The notes: generated by a model not told the origin, from the letters alone. A stretch of 64,000 nt of DNA from Echinometra lucunter (GCA_029962745.1 CM057162.1:8618657-8682656); one strand, 5' to 3'. Shown: positions 24,691 through 38,036, counted from the first letter of the stretch. A program made the numbers and translations.

Positions 24691-27600
24691 GAAGATTGTT
24701 TCACTTCAAATGGATATAGCGTCTTTTGAAAATACCTTTTCTTTACCCATTTTTTGAATAATTTCCTGAAATATTTTTCTATTCAAAGCGCATATGGAAA
24801 AAACGTGCTAATAGCTTGGTTTCGGTGAAAATGCATTTAGCGCCTTTTAGAAATAAGCTCCACATATCATCATAAATGTATAAGTTTCCATACTTCCTTC
24901 AGAACTTGAAAGAATCCGTTATAGGTCGAAAGCTTCGTCTCATGATTTTTTTTTTTTAGGTCCGGCTAAGTCCTCATTCTCCGTTATCTTTCCTCACAAT
25001 CATTCGTTCCCGATCGAGAAACCACAACTTTATAAGAATAAAACTTGTATTGATATTACCTCTACCAGGCAATATTACTTACTATAAGACTTATCGACAG
25101 AAAAGTACAAATGTCAAAGCAATTCAAAGCATCGAAGAAACAACATCAGACATATTTCTATACTATAGTTTCCATACTTTCTGAAATAATTATTTCCCAA
25201 TCAACACGCGTTGTGAGTGGGCACTGCATGCACCATGTTTCTCACGTGGCAAAAGTGTTTCATAACAATTAATACTCTGGAATACGTCAGTCCCCTAAAA
25301 AGAGATGATTATACGTTTATTTGGTACCTATAACATCAATCTATCTTATACCTTTCAAGACCAGAAGACGGAATACATAATAATCGCAATAATGCCAGTC
25401 TTCATTTCAAATTTCATGATATGATTAACAATTGCCTTTAAACTCATAAGCTCCCAATCTGCTTATGACATTAGGAATCTCGGTCTTCTCAGTGCAATCT
25501 GAGATAACTTAGTTCTAGCTAAAGAGGAAACTTGTATATTGATTTAAAGAATAATTGAACGATGGTGCGATGGCCTATGTCACATTCCGGGTCACATTGT
25601 GTTTGATGTGAACTTGACTTATTCGTCTAATCAGGCTTTTTGACCACCCAAGAATTATACTATAAAACGAGTGTACATTTCCAGTCACATCAGATTTATT
25701 ATAATGCAAAATATTGCTTTGACAGAGGCTTACAAGCTGTCATAAGATAAATATCGCATTTGAATATAGACAATCTGCTTCATTTTAGTATCACCTGAAT
25801 AATCTGAAGTAAATGAATAATGAGATACTTTTCCAGTGAAAAAAACATTAATCACTGGATTTATAATCATGAAGATAGTATACCGACTTTGTATTATGGG
25901 GATGTAGTTCAATGTCTGTCTCTACAAGCGTTCGCTCATCACAGGGTATCAGACGTCAAATGTCAATGTCCAAGATGATTCTTCTTTACACGCTGAAGAA
26001 GCTGGATACAGATGAGCTCCAACACGGTGAACGAAGAATGAAGATGCGGGAAGACTCGGAAGCACGAGAAACGGGAGAACCGGTAGAGCGAAGAAACCGG
26101 ATAACCGGGAACGGGACAAAGCCAGTGAAACTGGAGAACTGGAGAAACAGGCGAGACGCCCAAAACGGGGAAACGTGGAAAACTTTAGTCCGACTGGGAA
26201 GAAAATACGCAAGGATTAACAGTCTATGTACAGTCCATACCTTTTCTTCCATATCAAATGCTATAAGCTTATGCTGGATACAATAAAAGTAAAGGATATT
26301 AACCTTTCACCTACTTCAACATGCATTTGCTCTCGAGTACATAATTGTATTGTTTGGAACAGATGAAAAACCGTCTTATATAAAATCACTAATCTTCTCG
26401 GTCAATATTGAAATCAAATTACAAGCTTTCACCTAATGACATCTCTAATATACTAACTGGATGTCTCCCTTAAGAATAAAATACCTCATCCCCTTAAAGG
26501 CATGTATATTAAAGTAGTTATGTCACTTCATCAAAAACAATCATTTCATGGCATACGTAAAGATATACACCTGTATATAGAATTCGTTTCTTTTTTGAAA
26601 ATATGTATGACATAATGTTTGACATCTTTAACTTGTACTTAAAGACTGGTATATTCTTCAAGTTCAATTATTAATTAATCATGTTCATATCTTTAACAAC
26701 TTGGAAAACCTCTCAGTTTCTCAATATTCTTATTAAGACTTTCTTATGGAATATGACATAAAACATCAACTTACAGTTTGGACCTTGGACTCGAACCAAT
26801 GGACCAACCACTGCTGGCTTACATGCCACTCTACATATTCAAGGCGTGGCACCAAAATGGTGGCTTTACCAGCCAAGGAGCTGCTGCAAGGTGCTGCTAC
26901 ACCCTATGCTTGCTTGCTGCAGTCTGCTGAACAATCGCTGCAAGCATTGCCCTGTGCAGTACACACAATATCTATCAAACACAGTGAGGGACTGCCTGCT
27001 CTAGCAGCTAAGTTTGGCCTATTCATAAACAAATTAGGGAGTGAATGGGAGTTACCCATCCATGTAGGCTCTCCTATTTGCTAATAAAATGAAGGTTTTA
27101 AATAAGCTTCTTACAGCCTCCAGGAATATACTATAATCACGTTTAAAATACTATCAAAATACATGAACACTTGCAAAAAAACACAAGAAATAACATATAA
27201 TATGTCAATGAAATGATGGCTATTTCCTTCAAGGCCGAAAATGAAATATGTTTGTTACTCCATGGCGAACCATATCTCTTCTGATAAGTGGAACGGAACT
27301 GATTATCACTGATCACAGTATTTAAGCCAAATATAGCAATTGTTGCTTTCTTATTGTCATACATGTATATAAAAACGTGTTAATTACAGTTTTATCATCC
27401 AAATACATTCTATTCTGCAGTAATACAATGTGGAATCATTTTAGGTTCACTATTCAGCTAGTATTTGCAAAAGTAATTTTCATTGCTGAACACAAACTTA
27501 ATGGACAACAGATACTGGTCCCCTTATCTATTATGTCTATGGAAGAACAAAGCCTTCCAGATGCGTTTAAGGTGGTATAAAACTGTACGTTTCTTAGACA

Positions 27601-28449
27601 TGTTAGAAGTGACATTGTTTGTTTTTCCTGAAATCGATTTCCCTTTTTCACCTAACTACTAACTTCGTGTATTTTATTTGTTCTATAAAGTTATCCAATA
27701 ATATAGGATTCTGAAAGACTCTTGGGATTCATAACTAGTGGACTAGCTTGGCCGAATTCAACTTAAATCAGTGACGACTGATCGATGTAAATTAAGTACT
27801 TGTAATCGTGTTTTAAAAAGGTGCAAATAGTTCATTTCAGATGAGTATAACTTCAAACTTTATCACGAAACACTGTGCAAGCTTATGGCTATGGTGAACG
27901 ATCAGAATCTGAGGCGAAACATAATACTTAAAGATATTAGGTATCTTAACATTTAAGGTATTGCGCATGTGTCTTACAAGCTTTGCTTTTCAGCATGTCC
28001 AGCTGTTTTCTCACTATTATGTGTTGGGTCAAATATGTGCAATTCTGTGATTAATTATTTAATATGAATTATATCGATGAAAAGACATTGTCATTATTGC
28101 TGTCATTACTTATTTCTGTTAATTCTGTTATGCACTGTACTGAAAATTTTATGTTTATGATGACTGAAAACAGTGAATAAAAGTGAACTGATTAACTGAG
28201 ATATGCACAGTGTGGCAACTTTCCTTATGAGGTTACATATCGACGTTATATTTGAGGTTCCAGATGACAAACAAAAGGGATTTCGTTACGAACAGAAATA
28301 TTCCATCAGAACAGAAACCAAGATCAATGTACTTTACAGCAACTCTACCTAGGATTAGGAAACATTAAATTCCGAAAGGAATGTTAGTGCAAACCAGTGA
28401 CCATTCTGCTATAAATTAAATGATACTTAGGAGTAATTTTCAAACACTG
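24691..28449. other. No gene recognised
   Basis: AT-rich sequence. A degenerate purine-rich repeat (AACCGGGA-like, 26035-26190) and a less AT-rich patch with an unrecognised 112-codon frame (26746-27084) stand out. The latter has a box B-like GGTTCGAGTCC on the minus strand but no box A at the right spacing. No receptor exon was found on either strand. Confidence 0.5.
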
Positions 28450-28811
28450 AATTGCTACGAATGGTATACACCACAATGATCCTCTGTATAGATATAGAAT
28501 GAGAATATGCTGTACATTCTATTACTTACTAACTTGTATAATGTATAAATACTTACATAATATGGACTGGCCTTGATAGAGATATGACATATATTGCCCA
28601 CATTAGATCTGAGTCTAATGAGGACAATATATAAAAACCATATCTCGAAAAGGCGAGTCCCTATTGTTATTATTATCTACAAAACACCTTGAGCAAATTC
28701 ATGACAAAAATGAAAGTTGATTACACATGTACTCACAATGCCTTCTGTTTTTTCTTTTGTTTTTTGTTTGTTTGTTTGTTTTTTCTTGACATTATTTTCA
28801 GTGATTTCCAT

Positions 28812-29230
28812 AGAGCACCGAAGCGATGACATCACAAAAAACTTTTTTGGAATTTCCGAATTTCTGATACCATTTGTCGATGGAGCATGATGAAAAACAT
28901 CCACAGCCCAAATTTTATTGGAATCGACTGATGGAGACTCGATATGAGGTCACATGAATACCTACCTACCTTGCCCCCATTGAATTCAGTGTAAATTGGC
29001 CTGGTTCTAAACAGTTCTATTAAAAACCAGGCCAATTTACACTAATTTCAGTGGGGATAATTAGGCATTCATGTGGCCATACCTTGAGCCACTGTCAACC
29101 GATTCACGTCAAATTTGATGTGTTCAGGTTTTTCATCATGCTCTGCCGGAATACAGTCATGAAAATGCTCAAATGCAAAAATAAAAAATAAAAAATAAAA
29201 AAATTGATGACATCACACTTCGGTACTCCA
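28812..29230. mobile_element. Foldback MITE with GATGACATCAC termini
   Basis: Ends read CACCGAAGCGATGACATCAC and, inverted, GATGACATCACACTTCGGT. The centre near 29010 is a perfect 19-bp inverted pair (AGTGTAAATTGGCCTGGTT). The arms are diverged but pair along most of their length. Confidence 0.8.
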
Positions 29231-30053
29231 TTACGCACAGTAATATGCATATTTCATCGCATTCGATCGCGCATTTAAACCAAGTTTGATTGTTTGCGCA
29301 GGCTCAAAATTTCTTGTACGCAAAAAAAACAAAAAAAAACACGTGTGATATGGGAAATATGGGGTTGGCTTTCTGATTGACAATGACTAATATGGACTTT
29401 TCTCGAAATTGGGTCGATATGATTTAAAAATTGACCTGCTCAGATGTCTTGTAAAGATGATAATTACATATATGTAACGAAAATAACTTGCATGAAGTTA
29501 TATCTGCGAACAATTTCAGAAGATAGGCATACCAAATTTTAAATTATAGATCAACACAAGTCTTTCATAATGATATTATACAAATTAATGAACATCTGAA
29601 AAACATTATCCGAGTCACATGAATTTTTCTGCATGTACAGTTTAAAAAAATTCGGTTTGATTTATTTTCGTATGAGTATCATTATTTGAACACTCTAATC
29701 ATGCTAATAGTACTGAATTATATGTCTACAAATGTATGGCGATCATTTGTAATTGCTGATATTTAACATGTTTAACAAGTCTAAAGCATAACTGTCATCT
29801 TATCGATAGAGCAACAGGCAGATGCCTTTATCAAATAGGGAATAGTGTCTAAATTAACATCCGGTATTACAATATGAAAACAAAAAGCAAAGTTCACAAG
29901 TATGCACGATTATTTTATGCATTAAGATTATGATATATCTTTCAAAGAATCATTATCAAAGTTTGTTAAATGGTTAAAATAAAAAATAAAGAATTCTAAA
30001 ACAGAACGATACATAAGCCCACATATATAATCATAGGTATATGACGAAAGGAC

Positions 30054-30184
30054 CAGGGCCTCTTGCATAAAAAGTTGCAATTAAACGCAAGTCCCAAATA
30101 CTCAAATCTGATGGGTTGAAAATCAAGTTGCGTTTAATTTTTCGAGTTGCGTTTAATCGCAACTTTTTAATGCAAGGGGGCCCA
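30054..30184. mobile_element. Short MITE (about 130 bp)
   Basis: Terminal inverted repeats GGGCCTCTTGCATAAAAAGT and the complement of ACTTTTTAATGCAAGGGGGC, with internal TTGCGTTTAAT repeated in both orientations. Confidence 0.7.
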
Positions 30185-30842
30185 AAAAATAATAGTGACC
30201 AAAAAAAATTATCAGCTACTCTTCAAAGTTGTCGTTCAGTATATACATATTAACTGAATCAAATGAAATATAATTCCACTTCATATCTTGGAAGGTTGAT
30301 CATATTCTGCAAGGGGAATGGACATTGCAAGAGATCCCCTCTCACTCTCACCTTCGACGTAAATGTAGTGATCTTTGCCCCTGGCGTATTAATGTTTCGT
30401 TCATCCTCATCAAATTACCGGCGATGTAATATAAAGCCCTGCTGGTGAGGTAATATTTTTCCCCGATGTTTTGTTGGTGTTAGATGATGGAGGGATATAG
30501 GATATTTCTTAGTTTCTATTCTAGACACAAACTTCACTGATTCCCTTGGCGGATAGTATCAATTCTTTGCTTAAGGCAAACTCAAACTCCACTTTGTGCA
30601 TATTTGGGTATTAATCCCTTCCTCCAATGACTTGAAGAATACTGAACTATTACGTTCCTTTTAATATTATTCAATTGCCAACTCTTCCAGCCTCCAATGT
30701 AAAAGTGTGTATGTTTTACTACGAGTACTTTGCTAGTCCCTAAACCTGCATTGTACAATTGTGTTTTATTTGATATTATTCCTGTGCTTATTAACCCCCA
30801 CGCCGTCTATTGCACCACTATTTAGTTACTTCACAAGAATAC

Positions 30843-30970
30843 CTATAATCTCACTATTGCTTTTGCTTTACTGTAGGAACAGCCTTCGATACTGGCATTA
30901 TCTGTGATAGGAGTTTCGGAGTGTCGATCCGGCCCACTCTTGTGCTTATCTGACTCTTCAGGCCTATCAC
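30843..30970 (-). CDS. Candidate terminal exon (copy 1)
   Basis: After acceptor CTTTCTACAG it continues the phase-1 frame for 41 complete codons to TAG (30843-30845): DRPEESDKHKSGPD, then RHSETPITDNASIEG. An AATAAA on the minus strand at 30765-30770, about 75 bases past the stop, fits a polyadenylation signal. It is homologous to the exon at 7869-8005 (shared spaced pattern R-x-EES-x-K, SE-x-P-x-T-x-NA). Conservation between two diverged copies, with splice site and phase kept, is the best evidence that it is a real exon. It is 11 kb from the previous candidate exon. Confidence 0.55.
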
Positions 30971-30999
30971 CTGTAGAAAGAAAAGGTAAAATAAATGTA

Positions 31000-31440
31000 T
31001 CAAGACAAGGTTAAGGATGCAGTGTTAGTAATGTGGTTTTTCATGTGTTTCTGCATATCTCTCTTTTCTCCGTTAACTGGTTAATCATTAGTCCACCAAT
31101 TTGAATATGTTTTCCTAAGCACTCCTTCAGCATGAAAGATAGATATTATTTTTCAATCTTATATGCCCGATATAAACATGGAAATATCAGTCATAATCAT
31201 CTTCAACGAAATTTATGAAGAATGATAAATATGATAACTCCTATGATAACTATAATATGATAATGGTAAAAATACTCTAGTGAAAATAGAAGTACGCCTA
31301 GTAAAAATGATAATCATCATCATCATTATCATAAAGTAATTTTCATACAGAATAGATTTTCTATGCCCTTCAAGATTCTGAAGCAATGAATAACACGTTC
31401 GCCATAAGGGTGCCATATCTACAGTTCGTTACAATTTGTT
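31000..31440. other. No gene; flank captured by the adjacent minisatellite
   Basis: Intron-like. The stretch at about 31313-31376 (TCATCATCATTATC, CATACAGAATAGATTTTCTA) is the source of the sequence repeated inside the 335-bp units to the right. Confidence 0.6.
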
Positions 31441-32490
31441 CTAGGACAACTCCTCCGGAGGACAAATCCCCATCAGGACAACTTCCCGGGAACGACTCCC
31501 ATCTGACAACTCCCCCGGAGGACAAGATTAATGACATGTATCATCATTATCATCATCATAAAGTAATTTTCATACAGAATAGATTTTCTATGCCCTTAAA
31601 GAGGACAGCTCCCCCGGAGGACAAGTCCCCCGAAGGACATCTCCCCCAGAGGACGAGTCCCCCGGAGGACAACTCCCCCAGAGGACATCTCCCCCGGAGG
31701 ACAACTCGCCCGGAGGACAACTCCCCCGAAGGACATCTCCCCCGGAGGTTGAGTCCCCCGGAGGACAACTCCCCCGAGCACAAATCCCCCGGAGGACAAA
31801 TCCCCAGCAGGACAGCTTCCCCGGGAACGACTCCCATTTGACAACTCCCCCGGAGGACAAGATTAATGACATGTATCATCATTATCATCATCATAAAGTA
31901 ATTTTCATACAGAATAGATTTTCTATGCCCTTAAAGAGGACAGCTCCCCCGGAGGACAAGTCCCCCGAAGGACATCTCCCCCAGAGGACGAGTCCCCCGG
32001 AGGACAACTCCCCCAGAGGACATCTCCCCCGGAGGACAACTCGCCCGGAGGACAACTCCCCCGAAGGACATCTCCCCCGGAGGTTGAGTCCCCCGGAGGA
32101 CAACTCCCCCGAGCACAAATCCCCCGGAGGACAAATCCCCAGCAGGACAGCTTCCCCGGGAACGACTCCCATTTGACAACTCCCCCGGAGGACAAGATTA
32201 ATGACATGTATCATCATTATCATCATCATAAAGTAATTTTCATACAGAATAGATTTTCTATGCCCTTAAAAAAGGACAGCTACCCAAGAGGACGAGTCCC
32301 CCGGAGGACAACTCCTCCAGAGGACATCTCCCCCGGAGGACAACTTGCCCGGAGGACAACTCCCCCGAAGGAAATCTCCCCCGGAGGACAACTCCCCGAG
32401 GAATCCATCGGAGGACAAATCCCCAGCAGGACAGCTTCCCCGGAAACGACTCCCATCTGACAACTCCCCCGGAGGACATCCCCCCCCCCC
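31441..32490. repeat. GGAGGACAACTCCCCC minisatellite with 335-bp higher-order units
   Basis: A 15-16-bp motif repeated with variants (AAGGACATCTCCC, GAGCACAAATCCC). Two near-identical 335-bp units (about 31504-31838 and 31839-32173) and a third diverged one include captured flank (CATACAGAATAGATTTTCTA). Pro-rich frames (PPEDNSP) on plus and Gly-rich frames on minus are repeat artefacts. Confidence 0.9.
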
Positions 32491-33362
32491 CCCCTCTCCT
32501 TTGAGGACAAGATTAATGACTGGAGGAAATTGATTTTTTTTTTTACCACGCCTGGCACTTGATGAGCCGTAAAATCTTTCTTTCTTTCTTTCTTTTTTAC
32601 TTTTTAAAATCAAATTTAAGTAAGTGATCAAGTATTTTTATTACAACTTTCCCGGAGGAGAGCAGCTCCTCGAGGATAACAAACGGGGATAGGAAAGGGG
32701 TAGAGGGTTGTTACTCGTTTTATAAGGTATGCGGTAATTTTACACTCTGATTGCTAACATTTTTTGAAAAAAGTTGCACCCTTTTGCTCCCATTTTATTG
32801 TACCCATATTGAAGTACATATTCAAGAAAATAAAAACTCTAGTAATGGGTACGCTTTTCAGTCCAAGAGTGTTGGGTTTGGCAGCTTCAGCGGCACACTC
32901 CCATCGGAACCAAATTTGATCATCAGAAAGGATTAAAAATGAAGAAAGGAAAGTGAGTAGGAAGCTACAAAAGTAGAGAATGGTGTATGTAGTCGTAGTA
33001 TTCAGGAAAAGGGGAAATAGGCCATGATCACTTCGCTCGATCAGCAGCCGTGATTGGGTCCCGATCTTTTTTTCCTAAACGCACAATTTTAGGCAAGATA
33101 TCAAATAAAATAAATTGCTCTTGAGGGGAGAGGTCAACTACCCCCCTCCCCCCGAGATCCGGTATCCACCCCTTCGTTAAACTCACTGAATATAAATGAA
33201 AATAAAACCTTAACGGAATTCTGTTTTTATCACGTAAATGTATTTCATGTATTTTTTTAAGTTCTGTTACTGGAAAATGTTCAAAAAGTGTTTTCAAAAG
33301 AATGTATTAGATATATATAAATGCAAAGCTGTGCAAGAGCAAACACTTGAAAATGTTACTGA

Positions 33363-35545
33363 ATGGCGAAGTCGGATTTTGAAATCTTTTCGAGTCAAGC
33401 TGGACCTGTCCAACCTGGACGAACTGAGCACTTCAACTTCCAGAAAAGTAATGGAAGGAAATTTAGACCAGAATGGTACAATGCATATCCCTGGATGGAA
33501 TTTGCCGCCAGTGAGAACAAAGTCTACTGTTATGTGTGCCGACATTTTTCTGTTGGAGAATGTGCTGAGAAAGCTTTTACTACCGATGAATTTCACACAT
33601 GGAAAAAGTGCACAGGGGAATCAGCAAAGAACAACAAGTTGGTAAAGCACAAAAGCTCAGAAGATCATGTGAACAGTGCAGCCAAATACAAAGCTTACCT
33701 AGAATCTAAGCAACAAAAGAAAACAGTGATGGATCACATCAGTGAGGCCAACGGTCAACTTGTACAACGCAACAGAGAGTACATAAAATCATGGCAGATA
33801 CTCTGCGATTGCTGCGGTTCAGAACATTGCCCAAAGGGGACGTAATGAACATGAGGAAGGGCCAGAGAACAACTGTGGCAACTTTCTAGAAATTTTGAAC
33901 TTCCTCAAGAAGTATGACATACATAAGAAGTTGATAGAGGCAGCTGGAAACGCTAAGTATACACATCACAGCATCCAAAATGCCCTATTAGACATTCTAT
34001 GTGACATTATCTTAGATGAGATTAAAGAGGAAATTGGACAGTGCAAGTACTTTGCAGTCCTTGTTGATGAGACAAAAGATCTGTCCAAACAGGAGCAGAT
34101 GAGTTTCGTCATACGTTATCTTTATGATGAAGAAGTCCATGAGGAGTTCATGGGATTCAGATGCGCCGACGGCCTCGATGCTGCGTCACTCTCAGGGAGC
34201 ATTTTAGACGAATTAAAATCTCTCGGCATCGCCGTCAATTACCTTGTTGGGCAAGGCTATGACGGTGCAAATGTCATGGGTGGAAAGCTGTCAGGTGTAA
34301 AAGAAAGGATCCGTCGTAAGATTCCACAGGCGTTGTATGTCCACTGTTTCGCCCATCGTTTAAATCTAGTGATTGTAGAGACAGTCAAGTCCGTAGTACC
34401 AGTTGCTGACTTTTTCGCTGTTCTCCAATCACCCTACAATTTTTTGAGTGGCTCACATGTACATGAGCCGTGGATAAGATGGCAGCAAAAGATGTACCCA
34501 GATGAGCAACCTGTGGAGTTTAAAGGGATGTCTGACACGAGATGGGCATCTCAAGTTTGAGCCGTTGGTGCCATTCGCAAGCGATTTCACTGCTTTGTTG
34601 AGTTCCTCAAACACACAGACACACATGATGATAACCGTGAGCGTGCATTGAATACAAGATGACTCCTGTCCCAACTGGACCAAACATTCATATACTGCAT
34701 GCTCCGCATGGACGAAGTCCTCAGTTCTGGCAAATCTGCATCAGATACACTGCAGAGTGTCATTTTGGATTATCTACGTGCGGCAGATCTGATAGAGTCA
34801 TTACTAGAAGACTTGGGTACTTTCAGATCGGATACCAAAGCTGATAGCTACTTCAGTGAATCACTTACACTAGCAAAGGAAAATGGACTTAAATGTAGCA
34901 ATAAACGCAGACAAACCAGTGCACCATCAACAATGGATGACTTTGTAGTTCTGTCTAAGCTCGGAAAGCGTGACAAAGTGTCACGCAGCTAGCTTGAAAA
35001 TAGCAGCTAGCTTGAAAATAGCAATACTTAATCCTACAGTGGATCTGTTTTTCGGTGAATTAAATAGAAGATTTAGCAACGAAAATCTGCAGATCTTTCG
35101 TTCACTTGCAGCTCTGGATCCTAAGTCTCATAAGTTTCTGGACTTCGAAACTGTCAAGCCTCTTGCAGTGCACTATAAACTCAATCTTGAGGACATCAAA
35201 AATGAAATGAGACTTGTCAAGAGAATGATTGGAAGGTCTGACACCAAACTAGAAACTTTGATTGATGTCGCGGAACACCTGAAGCCCATTACTATGGCCT
35301 TTGAAGAACTGCACAAGTTAGTGAAAATAGCTGCAATCATCCCAGTAACTACAGCTTCTTGTGAAAGAACCTTCAGTAAACTCAAGCTCATCAAAAATCA
35401 TCTCAGAGCCAACATGACTAACAGCAGGCTCAAAAGACTCGCGGTAATAAGTGTCCACCGAGAAAGAGCTCTTGCTATCGACCTGGAAGAGGTGGTTGAC
35501 AGATTCATCATGAGATACCCAACGACCAGGATAACGCTCAAGTAG
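33363..35545 (+). pseudogene. hAT-superfamily transposase relic (TTF-type zinc finger, DUF4371-like, hAT dimerisation)
   Basis: Resembles the ZMYM1-like hAT transposases. The order is an N-terminal zinc-finger region (FRPEWYNAYPW, YCYVCRHF, KHKSSEDHVNS), a central catalytic region (YFAVLVDETKDLSKQEQMSF, VGQGYDGANVMGG, HCFAHRLNLV) and the C-terminal dimerisation motif (TTASCERTFSKLKLIKNHLR). It is disabled by a frameshift near 33800-33830, TGA stops at 34558-34560 and 34660-34662, and a frameshift near 34985 at an 18-bp tandem duplication (AGCTAGCTTGAAAATAGC). Such proteins cut and paste DNA in the nucleus; this copy cannot. Confidence 0.87.
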
Positions 35546-35991
35546 AAATATAAGTATAAGCCTACAGATGTCAGTAACTTTACATGTGCTTGGAAAATAT
35601 GTAGGCAAGTTGTTTTGCAATTATTTGGTTAGCATTTTCTTTTTTTTTACATTATTACCTTGCATACATTGACAATGCTGTTTGTTTTGCTGCATGCATT
35701 TTTTTCTGATGTGATACAAAAATGTAAAAGTAGAATAGGTCTACGCCTTAAGATTACATATAAGTAAATGTTTAATTCATGATCTAGTTTTGATCAATAA
35801 CTTTGCTCCATTAAGCATTACCTGATTTTACAAAAATTTCTGTCTATATCAAGTGTAACAAAAAATGTTTATTGGGGGCCACTAAAACTGGCGCTTCGGG
35901 CTCGATTTTTTGACTGCCCCTGCCCCCCCCCCCAACATTTTCTTTTGCCCTCCATTTGCCCCCCACTTTGAAAATCCTGGTGCCGCCACTG
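35546..35991 (+). mobile_element. 3' end of the hAT element
   Basis: Sequence after the transposase ends TGGTGCCGCCACTG, the complement of CAGTGGCGGCACCA, a typical hAT terminus. I found no matching 5' terminus before 33363, so the 5' end is probably lost. Confidence 0.65.
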
Positions 35992-36674
35992 GTGTCAGAG
36001 TAGAAAAGTTGAAACTATAAGATATATTGTATTTAGACAAATATAAAGGATAATAAAGGTTGAATTAAGGCCTCACACACACCTACACATACATAAATCG
36101 TCCAGGTGTGAAATGCCAGTTTTTGGATAAGTATAAAACAGTTCTTCTCTATGATGTTACATTCAGTGATGATGATAGTGTAACATAAATATTTGCATCT
36201 CTGACATAATGTTTGAAATGATTTCACTTGTTTTGTTAACGGTTTTTTTTCAAGAAAATAAATACTTAAAAACAAAATCTCGTAGGGATTTTTTTATCAA
36301 ACTTTTGCACCCACTATAATGCATGTTTGTTTTATATGATTGTTGTTTTCCATTCTCAAACTAATACAACTGATGTTGTATAAAACACATTGGTTAATAA
36401 GTTTTATTAGTAAGCCAAAGTTTCACCAAACATAGTTGCAATCGTCATATCATGTTTGATGTTTGTTTATTTTTGTACGCAAACATGGAATCAAATATTT
36501 GAAAAAAATGCACTGGATTGGTGTAATTTTTGATAAGTAAACTAACGTTTTCTCGAAGCTTTATGACTGAAAGATTTCTCTAGGCTCTATATAAAAAGAA
36601 AAAAACAATAAGAACAAAGACATAAATCTCTAGCTTTCAGGTCAGCTGTATGTAGATATTCTAAATTAGAAAAA

Positions 36675-37016
36675 AAAATGATTGATTTCATCAGCGAATT
36701 TAGATATCAAAGCTCAATATGTGTCCAAATTTGTCATATCATAAGAATCTAACGATGACTTTTCCTTTTTATCTTTTACTCTTGAATGAGGTACTTTATA
36801 ATTAATGTTTTCATGTGGTTTCAGCGCAAAGAATTCTATGATACTAATGATTAATTTCATCAGCAAATTTAGATATCAAAGCTAAATATGTGTCCAAATT
36901 TGTAAATCATAAGAATCTGACGATGACTTTTCCTTTTTGTTTATCTTTTACTCTTGAATGAGGTACTTTATAATTAATGTTTTCATGAGCTTTTAGCGCA
37001 AATATTTCTATGATAC
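36675..37016. repeat. Tandem duplication of about 170 bp
   Basis: Two units share AATTTAGATATCAAAGCT and TTGAATGAGGTACTTTATAA. Non-coding. Confidence 0.85.
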
Positions 37017-37829
37017 TCGCACATGCTCACTGGACGCTAAATATGTAGAAGCACAAGTCCTTTACCAAAAATGAAATGAAGAATATGTGCATTCAGTCCG
37101 TTAAGGTTTTACAATGTATTTCCATTTATAGTCAGTGAGTTTAACTAAAAGGCGGATACCGGATCTCGGGAGGGGGGTGGTTGACCCCTCCCCTGAAGTA
37201 AGATTTTTTTGATATGATATCTCGCCTGAAAATTGTGCATTTACATTTTTTTTTAAAGAGAGGCACCCAATCAAGGCTGCTCATCGAGCGAAGTGACTTA
37301 AGCTTGATTGTGCCCCATCTCCCCCTTTTCCTGAAGATTACGACTACCGGTAGATACATCGTTCTCTACTTTTGTAGCTTCCTACTTAGGTTCCTCAGTT
37401 TCCTTTCTTCATTTTATTCCTTTCTTTTCTCTCTTCTGATGATAAGATTTGGTTCCGGTGGGAGTGTGCCGCTGAAGCTGCCAAACCCAACACCCTTGGG
37501 CGAAAAAGCGTACCCATTACTAGCATTTTTTTTTCTTGAATGTGTACTTTGGCGCAAAATTGGGAGCAAAAGGGTGGAAATTTCTCCAAAAGGTTAGAAG
37601 TTAGAGCAACAAATCACCGTAAACCTTATTAAACGAGTAACAACCCTTTACCCCTCGCCCATCCCCGTTTGTCATCCCCAAGGAGCTGTTTCCTCCGGGA
37701 GAGTTTTAATTTTGAAAAAATACTGAATTAATTACTTAAGTTTGATTGAAAAAAGGGAAAGATTTATTTAACAGTTCCTCATGAGCAAGGCGTTGTCATA
37801 AAAATAAATTTTCATCCGTAATTTTGTCC

Positions 37830-37985
37830 TTAAAGGGGGGGAGAGATGTCCTCCGGGGAGTTGTCCTCCGGGGGAGTTGTCCTTGGGGGGGGAGGTGTTG
37901 TCCTCCGGGGGACTTATCCTCCGGGGGAGTTGTCAGGTGGGAGTCGTCCCCGAGGGAGTTGTCCTCCGGGGAGTTGTCCTGATAC
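37830..37985. repeat. Right-tip minisatellite (inverted orientation)
   Basis: GGAGTTGTCCTCCGGGG motif, the complement of the left-tip repeat. Confidence 0.88.
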
Positions 37986-37991
37986 GATATA

Positions 37992-37992
37992 A

Positions 37993-38035
<43 letters not shown>
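37992..38035. repeat. (TA)n microsatellite
   Basis: Pure AT dinucleotide run directly beside the minisatellite tip. Confidence 0.95.

Positions 38036-38036
<1 letters not shown>

Larger units (their letters stand above)
28450..30760. repeat. 3'-flank of terminal exon copy 1, homologous to 3581-5540
   Basis: Minus-strand downstream region of the exon at 30843-30970. Shared blocks with the other copy include GAATATGCTGT near 28495 and 3677 and the TTTGCCCCTGGCGT block. It includes two MITEs, listed separately. No gene on either strand. Confidence 0.5.
31441..37985. mobile_element. Composite inverted-repeat structure with minisatellite tips
   Basis: The left arm (31441-33190) and right arm (37135-37985) are inverted copies: TTGGCAGCTTCAGCGGCACA at 32878 against its near-complement at 37470, and GAGATCCGGTATCC at 33152 against 37155. 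The outer tips carry GGAGGACAACTCCCCC repeats that begin AGGACAACTCC on the left and end in its complement on the right. The interior holds a hAT transposase relic. No target duplication could be read because the tips are repetitive. Confidence 0.7.

Noticed and set aside
26746..27084. 112-codon plus-strand frame and a minus-strand GGTTCGAGTCC box B
   Set aside because: Protein not recognised; box A is not at tRNA spacing, so neither a gene nor a tRNA/SINE can be supported.
31386..32631. Pro-rich (PPEDNSP) and Gly-rich open frames on both strands
   Set aside because: They follow the 15-16-bp minisatellite exactly and recur at the 335-bp period.
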